From contig CAZVKL010000025.1 of NCBI GenBank assembly GCA_964627845.1, positions 1 through 13,793 of the forward strand: a stretch of 13,793 bases of DNA, in the 5' to 3' direction. The translations under genes were made by a program, and so were the position numbers. This document shows, piece by piece, positions 6,387 to 13,585 of the stretch (positions within the stretch are counted from its first letter, which is position 1; each line of letters begins with the position of its first letter). The notes under the pieces are model-generated. The model was not told where the DNA came from and did not search any database. It was given only the letters and a program-made list of their open reading frames with translations. This stretch comes from DUUI01 sp964627845 (lineage in GTDB: Bacteria; Bacillota_I; Bacilli_A; Erysipelotrichales; Erysipelotrichaceae).

Positions 6387-6393
6387 AAGGAGG
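6387..6393 (+). promoter_or_regulatory. Shine-Dalgarno site of rpsH
   Basis: AAGGAGG ends 7 nt before ATG 6401 and 13 nt before a second in-frame ATG at 6407. Spacing supports the first ATG, giving MNMTDPIADM, which matches MVMTDPIADM in Bacillus. Confidence 0.8.
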
Positions 6394-6400
6394 CCAAAAC

Positions 6401-6796
6401 ATGAATATGACTGATCCAATTGCTGATATGCTTACTCGTATCCGTAATGGGCTTCAAGCTCGTCACGAAACAGTTGATATACCAGCTAGTAAAGAAAAAT
6501 TAGAAATTGCCCGTATCTTAAAAGAAGAAGGATTTATCCTTAACTATTCTGTCAATGGTGATGTTAAGAAAACAATGACTGTTGAATTAAAATATGGACC
6601 AAATCGCGAAAAGATTATCTCTGGATTAAAGAGAATCTCTAAACCAGGCCTACGGGTCTATGCCAAAGCAAATGACTTACCACGTGTTCTAAACGGACTT
6701 GGTGTAGCTATTATCTCCACTTCAAGTGGGTTAATGGTTGACCGTGAAGCTCGTAAGAACAATGTTGGTGGCGAAGTTATTGCCTACATTTGGTAA
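6401..6796 (+). CDS. rpsH: 30S ribosomal protein S8
   Basis: S8 is a primary binder of the 16S central domain and in E. coli represses the spc operon through its mRNA. The 131-residue product begins MNMTDPIADMLTRIRNG. The C-terminal rRNA-binding part includes ISTSSGLMVDREARK at about 105-119 and ends GGEVIAYIW with the family's terminal tryptophan. Length is typical (about 130-132). I see no mimic of its rRNA site at the rplX-rplE junction, where E. coli S8 acts, so regulation by S8 is not supported here. Confidence 0.98.
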   Translation: MNMTDPIADMLTRIRNGLQARHETVDIPASKEKLEIARILKEEGFILNYSVNGDVKKTMTVELKYGPNREKIISGLKRISKPGLRVYAKANDLPRVLNGLGVAIISTSSGLMVDREARKNNVGGEVIAYIW

Positions 6797-6814
6797 TCAG
6801 AAAGAGGAATAGAA

Positions 6815-7360
6815 ATGTCACGTATCGGAAATAAGGCGATTACCATTCCATCTGGTGTTGAAGTTGATATTAAAGATGGTAATGAGGTGACGGTCAAAGG
6901 TCCTAAAGGAACTTTATCTCGCACCTTCAGACCAGAATATGAATTAAAAATTGAAGATGGGGTGCTAACAGTTATTCGCCCAAATGATGAAAAAGAAACA
7001 AAACAAATTCATGGAACAACTCGCTCATTATTAAGCAACATGATTGAAGGGGTTCATGAAGGATTTAAAAAAGAATTAGATATCGTTGGGATTGGGTACA
7101 GAAGTTCAATTCAAGGATCAAAGCTAGTCCTACAAGTTGGATATTCTCATCCTATCGAATTCGAAATTCCTTCAGACTTAGAAGTGAAAGTAGATAAAAA
7201 TACGCACATCACAGTCGAAGGGATTGATAAACAATTAGTTGGTGAATTTGCTGCTAATGTCCGTGCAACACGTAAACCTGAACCATATCTTGGTAAAGGA
7301 ATTCGTTATACAGGTGAACATGTCCGTCGTAAAGAAGGTAAGACGGCTGCTAAGAAATAG
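6815..7360 (+). CDS. rplF: 50S ribosomal protein L6
   Basis: L6 lies beside the sarcin-ricin loop, where translation GTPases dock. The 181-residue product has the two tandem L6 domains: MSRIGNKAITIPSGVEV with VTVKGPKGTLSR, then KKELDIVGIGYRSS with KLVLQVGYSHPIEFEIP. The C-terminal signature PEPYLGKGIRYTGE is followed by the basic end RRKEGKTAAKK. The start is supported by AAAGAGGA at 6801-6808, 6 nt upstream. The stop begins a TAGAAGGGAT block that occurs again after rplR. Confidence 0.97.
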   Translation: MSRIGNKAITIPSGVEVDIKDGNEVTVKGPKGTLSRTFRPEYELKIEDGVLTVIRPNDEKETKQIHGTTRSLLSNMIEGVHEGFKKELDIVGIGYRSSIQGSKLVLQVGYSHPIEFEIPSDLEVKVDKNTHITVEGIDKQLVGEFAANVRATRKPEPYLGKGIRYTGEHVRRKEGKTAAKK

Positions 7361-7374
7361 AAGGGATCTAAGTT

Positions 7375-7731
7375 ATGCTTAAAAAATTAGATAGAAATGC
7401 AAAACGTGTCAAAAGACACCAAAGAATGCGTAATAAAATAAGTGGAACTCCAGAACGTCCTCGTCTTAGCGTTTACCGTTCAGGCCTTCACATTTACGCT
7501 CAATTAATTGATGATGTAAATTCAAAAACTTTAGCAAGCGCTAGTTCATTAGCCCTTAAACTTGAAAAAGGTGGAAATGTTGAAGCCGCAAAACAAGTTG
7601 GTGAAGCAATTGCGAAAGAAGCTCAAAAAGTTGACATCAAATCTGTTGTGTTTGATCGTTCTGGTTACCTCTATCACGGACGTATTAAAGCACTTGCCGA
7701 AGCTGCTCGTGAAGCAGGCCTAGAGTTTTAG
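7375..7731 (+). CDS. rplR: 50S ribosomal protein L18
   Basis: L18 binds 5S rRNA with L5 and anchors it in the central protuberance. The 118-residue product begins with a basic, probably flexible segment (KKLDRNAKRVKRHQRMRNK). It continues with GTPERPRLSVYRSGLHIYAQ and DDVNSKTLASASS, and ends SGYLYHGRIKALAEAAREAG before LEF, all standard. The start is 14 nt after rplF with AAGGGA at 7361-7366, a weaker ribosome site than most in this cluster. Confidence 0.97.
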   Translation: MLKKLDRNAKRVKRHQRMRNKISGTPERPRLSVYRSGLHIYAQLIDDVNSKTLASASSLALKLEKGGNVEAAKQVGEAIAKEAQKVDIKSVVFDRSGYLYHGRIKALAEAAREAGLEF

Positions 7732-7743
7732 AAGGGATAGATT

Positions 7744-8265
7744 ATGACACAAGATCGTAGAAACAATAGAAGAAGATTTCAACAAGAACAAGAATTCGAA
7801 GAGCGTGTTGTTACCATTAACCGTGTAACAAAGGTTGTTAAAGGTGGACGTCGCTTCAGATTCTCAGCATTAGTTGTTGTTGGAGATAAAAAAGGTCGCG
7901 TAGGATTCGGATTAGGTAAAGCTAATGAAGTTCCTGATGCAATCAGAAAAGCGGTAGAAAACGCTAAGAAAAACATTATTAATGTAAATATTATTAACAA
8001 TTCAACGATTCCACATCCAGTCCAAGGAAAATATGGTGCTGGTGAAGTTCGCTTAATCCCTGCCTCAGAAGGGACAGGAGTTATTGCGGGTGGAGCCATC
8101 CGTGTCGTCTTAGAACTTGCTGGAATTAACGATATCTTGACTAAATGTATTGGATCAAGAACACCAATTAACATGGTTCGCGCAACTTTTGAAGGTCTTT
8201 CAAACTTGAAGACTGTCAATGAAGTGGCTAAATTACGTGAACTAAAAGTTAAAGAAGTACGATAG
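7744..8265 (+). CDS. rpsE: 30S ribosomal protein S5
   Basis: S5 lies at the mRNA entry tunnel with S3 and S4 and affects decoding accuracy. The 173-residue product has an N-terminal basic stretch. The dsRBD-like S5 domain begins near residue 20 (ERVVTINRVTKVVKGGRRFR, then FSALVVVGDKKGRVGFGLGK), and the C-terminal domain has PASEGTGVIAGGAIR and IGSRTPINMVRATFEGL. The start has GAAGGGA at 7731-7737. In Bacillus the next gene is rpmD (L30); here only 12 nt separate the rpsE stop from rplO, so L30 is missing from its standard place. Confidence 0.97.
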   Translation: MTQDRRNNRRRFQQEQEFEERVVTINRVTKVVKGGRRFRFSALVVVGDKKGRVGFGLGKANEVPDAIRKAVENAKKNIINVNIINNSTIPHPVQGKYGAGEVRLIPASEGTGVIAGGAIRVVLELAGINDILTKCIGSRTPINMVRATFEGLSNLKTVNEVAKLRELKVKEVR

Positions 8266-8277
8266 GAGGGTTAACCA

Positions 8278-8718
8278 ATGAAATTACATGAATTAACTCA
8301 TACTGATGGCGCTCGCACTGAGCGTAAACGTATCGGCCGTGGTCCTGGATCAGGAACTGGTAAAACAGCTGGTAAGGGACATAAAGGTCAAAACGCAAGA
8401 TCTGGTGGCGGTGTTCGCTTAGGTTTTGAGGGGGGTCAAACGCCATTATTCCGTCGTTTACCAAAACGTGGATTCAAGAATATTAATCGTAAAGAATACA
8501 CAATTGTTAACCTTGATACACTTAATAAATTTGAAGATGGAAGTGAAATTTCTCTTGAAATCTTATTAGATGCTGGTTTAGTTAAAAAGGGCAACGATGG
8601 CTTAAAAGTTTTAGGTCAAGGCACTTTAGATAAGAAATTAGTTGTTAAGGCTACAAAATTCTCTAAATCTGCGCAAGAAGCTATCGAAAAAGCAGGTGGA
8701 AAAGTCGAGGTCCTGTAG
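8278..8718 (+). CDS. rplO: 50S ribosomal protein L15
   Basis: L15 is a later-assembling 50S protein whose long N-terminal extension runs into the core of 23S rRNA. The 146-residue product has KRIGRGPGSGTGKTAGKGHK with GGGVRLGFEGGQTPLFRRLP and KRGFKN, the hallmark glycine- and basic-rich N-terminus, followed by a globular C-terminal domain. The start is 12 nt after rpsE, with TAGGAGG at the junction. The TAG stop directly abuts the secY ATG. Having rpsE as its direct upstream neighbour shows the loss of rpmD. Confidence 0.97.
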   Translation: MKLHELTHTDGARTERKRIGRGPGSGTGKTAGKGHKGQNARSGGGVRLGFEGGQTPLFRRLPKRGFKNINRKEYTIVNLDTLNKFEDGSEISLEILLDAGLVKKGNDGLKVLGQGTLDKKLVVKATKFSKSAQEAIEKAGGKVEVL

Positions 8719-10014
8719 ATGATTAAGACCTATGTCGATCTCTTGAAAAATCCAGAGATTCGAAAGAAAATACTATTTACTGCTTTAGCAATGTTGGTCT
8801 TCCGTTTAGGTGCTCAAATTACAGCACCAAATGTTAATGAATTCCAATTGACTGCAGGCGCTAGTAATTCAATCATTGATATGATGAACTTACTAGGTGG
8901 TGGAATGCTTCAAAGCTTCTCCATCTTCGCATTAGGAGTTGGGCCTTACATTACGGCTTCAATTGTTTTCCAATTGTTAGCCATGGATGTTGTCCCATAC
9001 TTTACTAACCTTCAAAAAGAAGGCGAACAAGGTCGTAAGACTTTAGATCGATATACACGTTATTTAGCGGTTATCTTAGCATTTGTTCAATCAATTTCTA
9101 TGTTGTATGCAATGAATGCTGGGAACCCTGGTCTGATGTTAGACCCAACCATTAGTGGCTATTTCTCAACTGGATTAGTCATGACGGCTGGATCAATGTT
9201 CCTGCTTTGGTTAGGTGATCAGATCACTAAAAAAGGAATTGGTAACGGAACATCTCTTATTATCTTTGCGGGGATTGTCTCTAGTTTACCGACTACTTTC
9301 GCTTCAGTTTATAACTCATTATTGGGACCTGGCTTTAGTGTTGGTGGATTCCTAAATTACTTGTTATTTATCTTAATTTACTTCCTAATTATTATCTTAG
9401 TTATCTTTATGACTCGTGCTGAGCGTCGTATTCCAATTCAGTATACTTCTAGCTCACTTGTTCAAAGAAAATCAGATAAAAACTATTTACCATTGAAGAT
9501 AAACTCTGCATCAGTTATTCCAGTCATCTTTGCGAATGCGATTATGACGGCTCCTGTGACAGTCCTAAGTTTCTTCAATAATCAAGGCGCACAAAATGCT
9601 TATACCTTCTTAAATGATTTATTAAGTTTACAATCATTTAGTGGATTACTGATTTATTCAGTATTAATTGTCTTCTTTACCTTCTTCTATACTAACTTAC
9701 AAGTTGATCCTAAGAAGATATCAGACAATCTACAAAAGAATGGTTCCTATGTTGTAAGTATTAGACCTGGTGAAGCAACACGTAAGTATGTTTCAACCGT
9801 TCTAAACCGTATTACAGTGTTAGGGGCAGCCTTCCTCTTATTCATTGCTTTACTACCACATATTATTCCAATGGTTTCGGATGTTCCAGCTGCTGTCTCA
9901 GTAGGTGGTACAGGGATTATCATTGTCGTAGGGGTTGCGTTAGAGACAATGAAACAATTAACTTCTCAAATGACATCTCGTCGTTATACAGGATTTAAGA
10001 GGGGTAATGCGTAG
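8719..10014 (+). CDS. secY: Preprotein translocase subunit SecY
   Basis: SecY is the ten-helix membrane channel through which SecA and the ribosome push proteins across or into the cytoplasmic membrane. The 431-residue length is typical. Repeated long hydrophobic segments are visible, starting near residue 18. The plug region has LLGGGMLQSFSIFALGVGPYI, of which GGGMLQSFSIFALGVGPY is diagnostic; TKKGIGNGTSLIIFAG lies mid-protein. The cytosolic loop has the conserved ERRIPIQY at 235-242, needed for ribosome/SecA contact. The end region has PGEATRKYVSTVLNR. The start abuts the rplO stop (TAG-ATG), with GAGGT at 8707-8711 inside rplO. SecY's partners SecE and SecG are encoded elsewhere. Confidence 0.98.
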   Translation: MIKTYVDLLKNPEIRKKILFTALAMLVFRLGAQITAPNVNEFQLTAGASNSIIDMMNLLGGGMLQSFSIFALGVGPYITASIVFQLLAMDVVPYFTNLQKEGEQGRKTLDRYTRYLAVILAFVQSISMLYAMNAGNPGLMLDPTISGYFSTGLVMTAGSMFLLWLGDQITKKGIGNGTSLIIFAGIVSSLPTTFASVYNSLLGPGFSVGGFLNYLLFILIYFLIIILVIFMTRAERRIPIQYTSSSLVQRKSDKNYLPLKINSASVIPVIFANAIMTAPVTVLSFFNNQGAQNAYTFLNDLLSLQSFSGLLIYSVLIVFFTFFYTNLQVDPKKISDNLQKNGSYVVSIRPGEATRKYVSTVLNRITVLGAAFLLFIALLPHIIPMVSDVPAAVSVGGTGIIIVVGVALETMKQLTSQMTSRRYTGFKRGNA

Positions 10015-10671
10015 ATGAATATCTTAATTATGGGTGTTGCCGGCTCAGGTAAAGGTACCATGGCTGAATACATTACTCAACATTATGGTATTCCTCATAT
10101 TTCAAGTGGGGAAATGTTTAGAACTTCGATTCGTCGTGGGACTTCACTTGGATTACTTGCTAAGCAATATATTGATCATGGACTATTAGTTCCTGATGAT
10201 GTAACCATTCAAATGATTCGAGATCGTTTATCTCAACCAGATTGTGCGAATGGCTACCTCTTGGATGGATTTCCAAGAACCATGATTCAGACAGGTGCAT
10301 TCGAAAAATTAATCGATGACACCTCTCTTGAATTGGATAAAGTGATTAATTTAAATGTTGATTTTGAAGTGTTAGAAGAAAGAATCACTGGTCGTCGATT
10401 ATGTGAAGACTGTGGGGCTATCTATAACATTCATAATCATCAACCTAAAGTTGAGGGTGTCTGTGATGTTTGTGGTGGAAATCTCTATCAACGTTCGGAT
10501 GATACCACTCAACAATTAGAGATTCGTATCAAAGAATATGAACACTTAACAAAACCTGTAATTGATTTCTACATTGGTAAGGGTGATGTTATACAAATTG
10601 ATGCCTCTAAAGAAGTGTCTCAAGTTTGGGCACAGCTAAAACAAGCATTGGAGGAAATTGATGATCACTAA
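10015..10671 (+). CDS. adk: Adenylate kinase, zinc-containing LID
   Basis: Adenylate kinase interconverts ATP plus AMP and two ADP in the cytoplasm. The 218-residue product opens with the P-loop GVAGSGKGT at residues 7-15; most bacterial enzymes have proline where A9 stands. The AMP-binding part has SSGEMFR and GYLLDGFPRT. The LID begins with GRRLCEDCG and carries four cysteines at C130, C133, C150 and C153, the zinc ribbon of Gram-positive Adk. QRSDDTT and the later RIKEYEHLTKP keep the expected arginines. The start abuts the secY stop, with GAGGGG at 9999-10004. It overlaps map by 11 nt. Confidence 0.97.
   Translation: MNILIMGVAGSGKGTMAEYITQHYGIPHISSGEMFRTSIRRGTSLGLLAKQYIDHGLLVPDDVTIQMIRDRLSQPDCANGYLLDGFPRTMIQTGAFEKLIDDTSLELDKVINLNVDFEVLEERITGRRLCEDCGAIYNIHNHQPKVEGVCDVCGGNLYQRSDDTTQQLEIRIKEYEHLTKPVIDFYIGKGDVIQIDASKEVSQVWAQLKQALEEIDDH
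10650..10654 (+). promoter_or_regulatory. Shine-Dalgarno site of map inside adk
   Basis: GGAGG in the last codons of adk lies 6 nt from ATG 10661 and only 3 nt from the in-frame TTG at 10658. It therefore selects ATG 10661 as the map start. Confidence 0.85.
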
Positions 10672-11428
10672 TAAATCTGCTAGAGAAATTGAATTTATGA
10701 GACAGGCTGGGTGGATAGTTGCTAAAACACTCGAAGTTGTCGAACCTTATATTAAACCGGGCGTTAGCACGTATGAACTTGATCAAATCTGCGAAAAGAC
10801 GATTCGTTCATATGATGCTACCCCGAGTTTTAAGGGGTATCAAGGTTTCTCAGGGTCGATTTGTTCCTCAGTCAATGAAGTGTTAGTTCATGGAATCCCT
10901 AGTAAAAATGTTGTCTTAAAAGATGGGGATATTATTACCATTGATGTTGGCGCAAATTACAAGGGATATCATGGTGATGGCGCATGGACATTTGCTGTAG
11001 GAGACATTAGTGATGAAGCGAAACAGTTGATGCAAGTGACTCACGATGCCTTGTATAAAGGAATTGAACAAGTTGCACCAAATGTACATCTAGGGACTGT
11101 GTCTCACGCTATTGGATCATATATCAAACAGTTTGGTTATGGCATTCCAATGGATTACACAGGCCATGGCATAGGACGTAATCTTCATGAAGATCCAGCT
11201 ATTTTCAATGATGGTCAGCCTAATAAAGGAGTTCTTCTGAAAGAAGGAATGACTATCTGCATTGAACCAATGGTTCAAGCCGGTAAACCGTTCACTAAAG
11301 TTTTGCGTGATAATTGGACTGTAATTAGTAAAGATAAGTCGTTAACGGCTCATTATGAACATACAATAGTTGTCACAAAAGATGGCTGTGAAATTCTAAC
11401 AACTACTAATCAACAGGAGGAACATTAA
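10661..11428 (+). CDS. map: Methionine aminopeptidase, type I
   Basis: This cytosolic metalloenzyme removes the initiator methionine from new proteins. The 255-residue product begins MITNKSAREIEFMRQAG. All expected active-site residues are present: H77 (VHGIP), metal ligands D95 (IDVGA), D106 (YHGDGAWT), H169 (TGHGIGR), E202 (IEPMV) and E233 (YEHTIVV), plus H176 (LHEDP). It lacks the N-terminal zinc-binding extension seen in some type I enzymes. The start overlaps the end of adk by 11 nt and the stop overlaps the infA ATG as TAATG. Bacillus subtilis has a small KOW-protein gene between map and infA; there is none here. Confidence 0.97.
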   Translation: MITNKSAREIEFMRQAGWIVAKTLEVVEPYIKPGVSTYELDQICEKTIRSYDATPSFKGYQGFSGSICSSVNEVLVHGIPSKNVVLKDGDIITIDVGANYKGYHGDGAWTFAVGDISDEAKQLMQVTHDALYKGIEQVAPNVHLGTVSHAIGSYIKQFGYGIPMDYTGHGIGRNLHEDPAIFNDGQPNKGVLLKEGMTICIEPMVQAGKPFTKVLRDNWTVISKDKSLTAHYEHTIVVTKDGCEILTTTNQQEEH

Positions 11429-11646
11429 TGGCAAAGCAAGACGTTATTGAAATGGAGGGGGTTATCGTTGATACACTTCCTAATGCTCAATTTAAGGTAG
11501 AATTACCTAATGGACACGAGATCTTGGCTCACGTTTCTGGTAAAATCCGTATGCACTACATTCGCATTTTACCAGGTGACCGTGTCACGGTGGAAATTTC
11601 CCCGTATGATTTAACACGTGGCCGCATTACATTCAGACATAAATAG
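11428..11646 (+). CDS. infA: Translation initiation factor IF-1
   Basis: IF-1 occupies the 30S A site during initiation and works with IF-2 and IF-3. The 72-residue length is standard. The product is a single OB-fold (S1-type) domain: MAKQDVIEMEGVIVDTLPNA, FKVELPNGHEILAHVSGKIR, MHYIRILPGDRVTVEISPYD, and the ending TRGRITFRHK. The start ATG overlaps the map stop, with AGGAGG at 11415-11420, 7 nt upstream. It marks entry into the alpha-operon part. Confidence 0.98.
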   Translation: MAKQDVIEMEGVIVDTLPNAQFKVELPNGHEILAHVSGKIRMHYIRILPGDRVTVEISPYDLTRGRITFRHK

Positions 11647-11664
11647 TTAAAAGGAGAAAACACA

Positions 11665-11778
11665 ATGAAAGTTAAACCATCTGTAAAACCAATTTGTGAT
11701 AAATGCCGTGTCATTAAACGTAAAGGACGCGTCATGGTAATTTGTGAAAATCCTAAACACAAACAAAGACAAGGATAA
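11665..11778 (+). CDS. rpmJ: 50S ribosomal protein L36, zinc-binding type
   Basis: L36 is the smallest 50S protein and stabilises 23S rRNA near the L7/L12 stalk base. The 37-codon gene reads MKVKPSVKPICDKCRVIKRK and then GRVMVICENPKHKQRQG. The zinc ribbon is C11, C14, C27 and H32 (CxxC-x12-C-x4-H), the C+ form. AAAAGGAG at 11649-11656 is correctly spaced. It lies between infA and rpsM, its normal place. Confidence 0.98.
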   Translation: MKVKPSVKPICDKCRVIKRKGRVMVICENPKHKQRQG

Positions 11779-11793
11779 GAAGGAGAAAAAATT

Positions 11794-12159
11794 ATGGCTC
11801 GTATAGCAGGAGTGGATATCCCACGTAATAAACGTGTTGAAATTTCCCTTACTTATATTTATGGTATCGGATTATCAACATCACAAAGTATTTTAGAACA
11901 AGCAGGAATTGATAAAAATATTCGCGTTAAAGATTTGAGCGATGATCAAGTTAACGAAATTCGTAATGTCGTTAATACAATTAGAACTGAGGGAGACCTT
12001 CGTCGTGAAGAATCATTAAACGTTAAGCGTTTAATGGAAATCGGTTCATACCGTGGAATTCGTCACCGTCGTGGACTTCCAGTTCGTGGACAAAGAACAA
12101 GAACCAATGCACGTACTCGTAAGGGACCTAGACGTACGGTCGCTAACAAGAAGAAATAG
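11794..12159 (+). CDS. rpsM: 30S ribosomal protein S13
   Basis: S13 lies in the 30S head, contacts P-site tRNA through its C-terminal tail and bridges to L5 in the 50S. The 121-residue product begins MARIAGVDIPRNKRVEISLT and contains YIYGIGLSTSQSIL. The RNA-binding region ends RHRRGLPVRGQRTRTNARTR followed by a lysine-rich end (ANKKK). Length and motifs are normal. The start follows AAGGAG at 11780-11785. Its TAG stop runs into GGGGG for rpsK. Confidence 0.98.
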   Translation: MARIAGVDIPRNKRVEISLTYIYGIGLSTSQSILEQAGIDKNIRVKDLSDDQVNEIRNVVNTIRTEGDLRREESLNVKRLMEIGSYRGIRHRRGLPVRGQRTRTNARTRKGPRRTVANKKK

Positions 12160-12171
12160 GGGGTACTAAAA

Positions 12172-12570
12172 ATGGCAAAACAACAAAAAGGTAGAACGAC
12201 TCGTAGACGTCGTGCCCGTAAGAATATTGCGAAGGGTGTTGCGCACATTCATTCAACATTTAACAACACCATCGTTACTATCACTGATGAAGCTGGCAAT
12301 GTTGTCGCTTGGTCAAGTGCTGGTGCACTAGGATATAAAGGATCTCGTAAGTCAACTCCATTCGCAGCTCAATTAGCTGGGGAAGCTGCAGCAAAGGCAG
12401 CAGTTGAACATGGGATGAAATCAGTTGAAGTTTCCGTTAAAGGACCTGGTCCTGGACGTGAAGCGGCTGTTCGTTCATTACAAACGGCAGGGTTAGATAT
12501 TAGTGTTATTAATGACAACACACCTATTCCACATAATGGATGTCGTCCACCAAAACGACCTCGTGGATAA
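12172..12570 (+). CDS. rpsK: 30S ribosomal protein S11
   Basis: S11 lies on the 30S platform near the mRNA exit and the E site. The 132-residue product (usual about 128-131) has a basic N-terminal stretch (GRTTRRRRARKNIAKGVAHI), then FNNTIVTITDEAGNVVAWSS and GSRKSTPFAAQ. The signature DNTPIPHNGCRPPK follows. Most relatives end in KRRRV; this one ends KRPRG, a small terminal difference. The start is 12 nt after rpsM with GGGGG at 12159-12163 upstream. Confidence 0.98.
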   Translation: MAKQQKGRTTRRRRARKNIAKGVAHIHSTFNNTIVTITDEAGNVVAWSSAGALGYKGSRKSTPFAAQLAGEAAAKAAVEHGMKSVEVSVKGPGPGREAAVRSLQTAGLDISVINDNTPIPHNGCRPPKRPRG

Positions 12571-12594
12571 TTAATGCCAATTAAATTTGTAAAT

Positions 12595-12600
12595 GGAGGG
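12595..12600 (+). promoter_or_regulatory. Shine-Dalgarno site of rpoA
   Basis: GGAGGG lies 7 nt upstream of ATG 12608. The alternative in-frame ATG at 12593 overlaps this site and has no purine-rich stretch of its own, so ATG 12608 is chosen. Confidence 0.85.
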
Positions 12601-12607
12601 AATAGTT

Positions 12608-13570
12608 ATGCAACAATTTGAACGTGCAACATTTGAAATCGTCGCCAAAGATGAACAGAATAATTATGGAAAATTTGTCATTGAACCTCTTGAAAAAGGG
12701 TTTGGTAACACTTTAGGAAATGCATTAAGAAGAGTTCTTCTTTCTTCATTACCAGGTGCTGCTGTTTACTCTTTAAAAATTGATGGAGTTCAACACGAAT
12801 TCTCTTCATTACCTGGCGTTAAGGAAGATGTGACTGAAATTCTGCTTAACGTCAAGGATTTAATTCTTACTATTGATGATGATGAGACACATACCTTACG
12901 TGTGTCTGAAAAAGGTCCAAAGGTTGTTACAGCAAGTGATATTGTACTTCCAGCAGGAGTGAAAGTTGTCAATGAAGATCTTGTCATCGCAAATATTGCT
13001 GATGGTGGAACTTTAGAGATCGAAATGAAAGCTCACAATGGTCGTGGTTACGTTTCACAAGTAACTAATAAAAACTTGTATAAAGAACTATCTCAAGGAT
13101 TTGGCACTATCTATACAGACTCGATTTATACTCCAATTAAACGTTGTGCTTATCAAGTAAGCCCGACTCGAGTGGGGACAAACACACAATTTGATTCATT
13201 GGAAATTGAAGTGTGGACTGATGAGTCTATCAAACCACAAAAAGCTTTAGCATTAGCCTCAAAAATTCTAAGTGACTATTTCGCATTAATTATGGAATTA
13301 GAAGAAAACTTAGTTGAAGATGAGTCTATTATTAAAGAATCAGTGGGAGGTTCTGAGAAACCAAAAGCAACGATGATGATTGAAGACTTAGACTTGTCTG
13401 TCCGTTCTTACAATTGTCTAAAACGCGCTGGCATTCAGACTGTAGAAGAATTAACTCAAAAAACCGAAGATGAAATGATGAAAGTCCGTAACTTAGGAAA
13501 GAAATCATTAAAAGAAGTTAAAGATAAATTAGATGACTTGGGCCTTACATTTAAAGGCGACCAAAAGTAA
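12608..13570 (+). CDS. rpoA: DNA-directed RNA polymerase subunit alpha
   Basis: The alpha dimer is the scaffold for assembling beta and beta', and its C-terminal domain binds UP elements and activators. The 320-residue product (314 in Bacillus subtilis) has the N-terminal domain with FGNTLGNALRRVLLSSLPGA and then VQHEFSSLPGVKEDVTEI; DSIYTPIKR follows. An acidic linker lies at about residues 233-255. The C-terminal domain has DLDLSVRSYNCLKRAGI, including R266, N269 and C270, which correspond to E. coli DNA-contact positions R265, N268 and C269, and later VRNLGKKSLKEVK. The upstream gap of 37 nt after rpsK shows no convincing promoter. Confidence 0.98.
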   Translation: MQQFERATFEIVAKDEQNNYGKFVIEPLEKGFGNTLGNALRRVLLSSLPGAAVYSLKIDGVQHEFSSLPGVKEDVTEILLNVKDLILTIDDDETHTLRVSEKGPKVVTASDIVLPAGVKVVNEDLVIANIADGGTLEIEMKAHNGRGYVSQVTNKNLYKELSQGFGTIYTDSIYTPIKRCAYQVSPTRVGTNTQFDSLEIEVWTDESIKPQKALALASKILSDYFALIMELEENLVEDESIIKESVGGSEKPKATMMIEDLDLSVRSYNCLKRAGIQTVEELTQKTEDEMMKVRNLGKKSLKEVKDKLDDLGLTFKGDQK

Positions 13571-13585
13571 AGAGGAGGAACACAA

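Noticed and set aside
6717..6729. CCACTT-C-AAGTGG palindrome in rpsH
   Set aside because: The loop would be one base; opened to a feasible loop only four pairs remain, and it lies in a conserved coding motif.
7779..8219. 146-codon open frame on the minus strand across rpsE
   Set aside because: It is antisense to a highly conserved gene, has no recognisable domain and mirrors the codon bias of rpsE. The same holds for the other antisense frames, for example at 764-1021, 1432-1704, 4077-4403 and 12790-12987.
10658..10660. TTG start for map
   Set aside because: ATG 10661 directly follows, has the better 6-nt spacing from GGAGG and matches the family N-terminus.
12593..12607. Upstream ATG for rpoA
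   Set aside because: The GGAGGG site overlaps this ATG and points to ATG 12608.
12574..12621. Tiny open frame between rpsK and rpoA (ATG 12574)
   Set aside because: Fifteen codons running into rpoA out of frame, with no ribosome site of its own.
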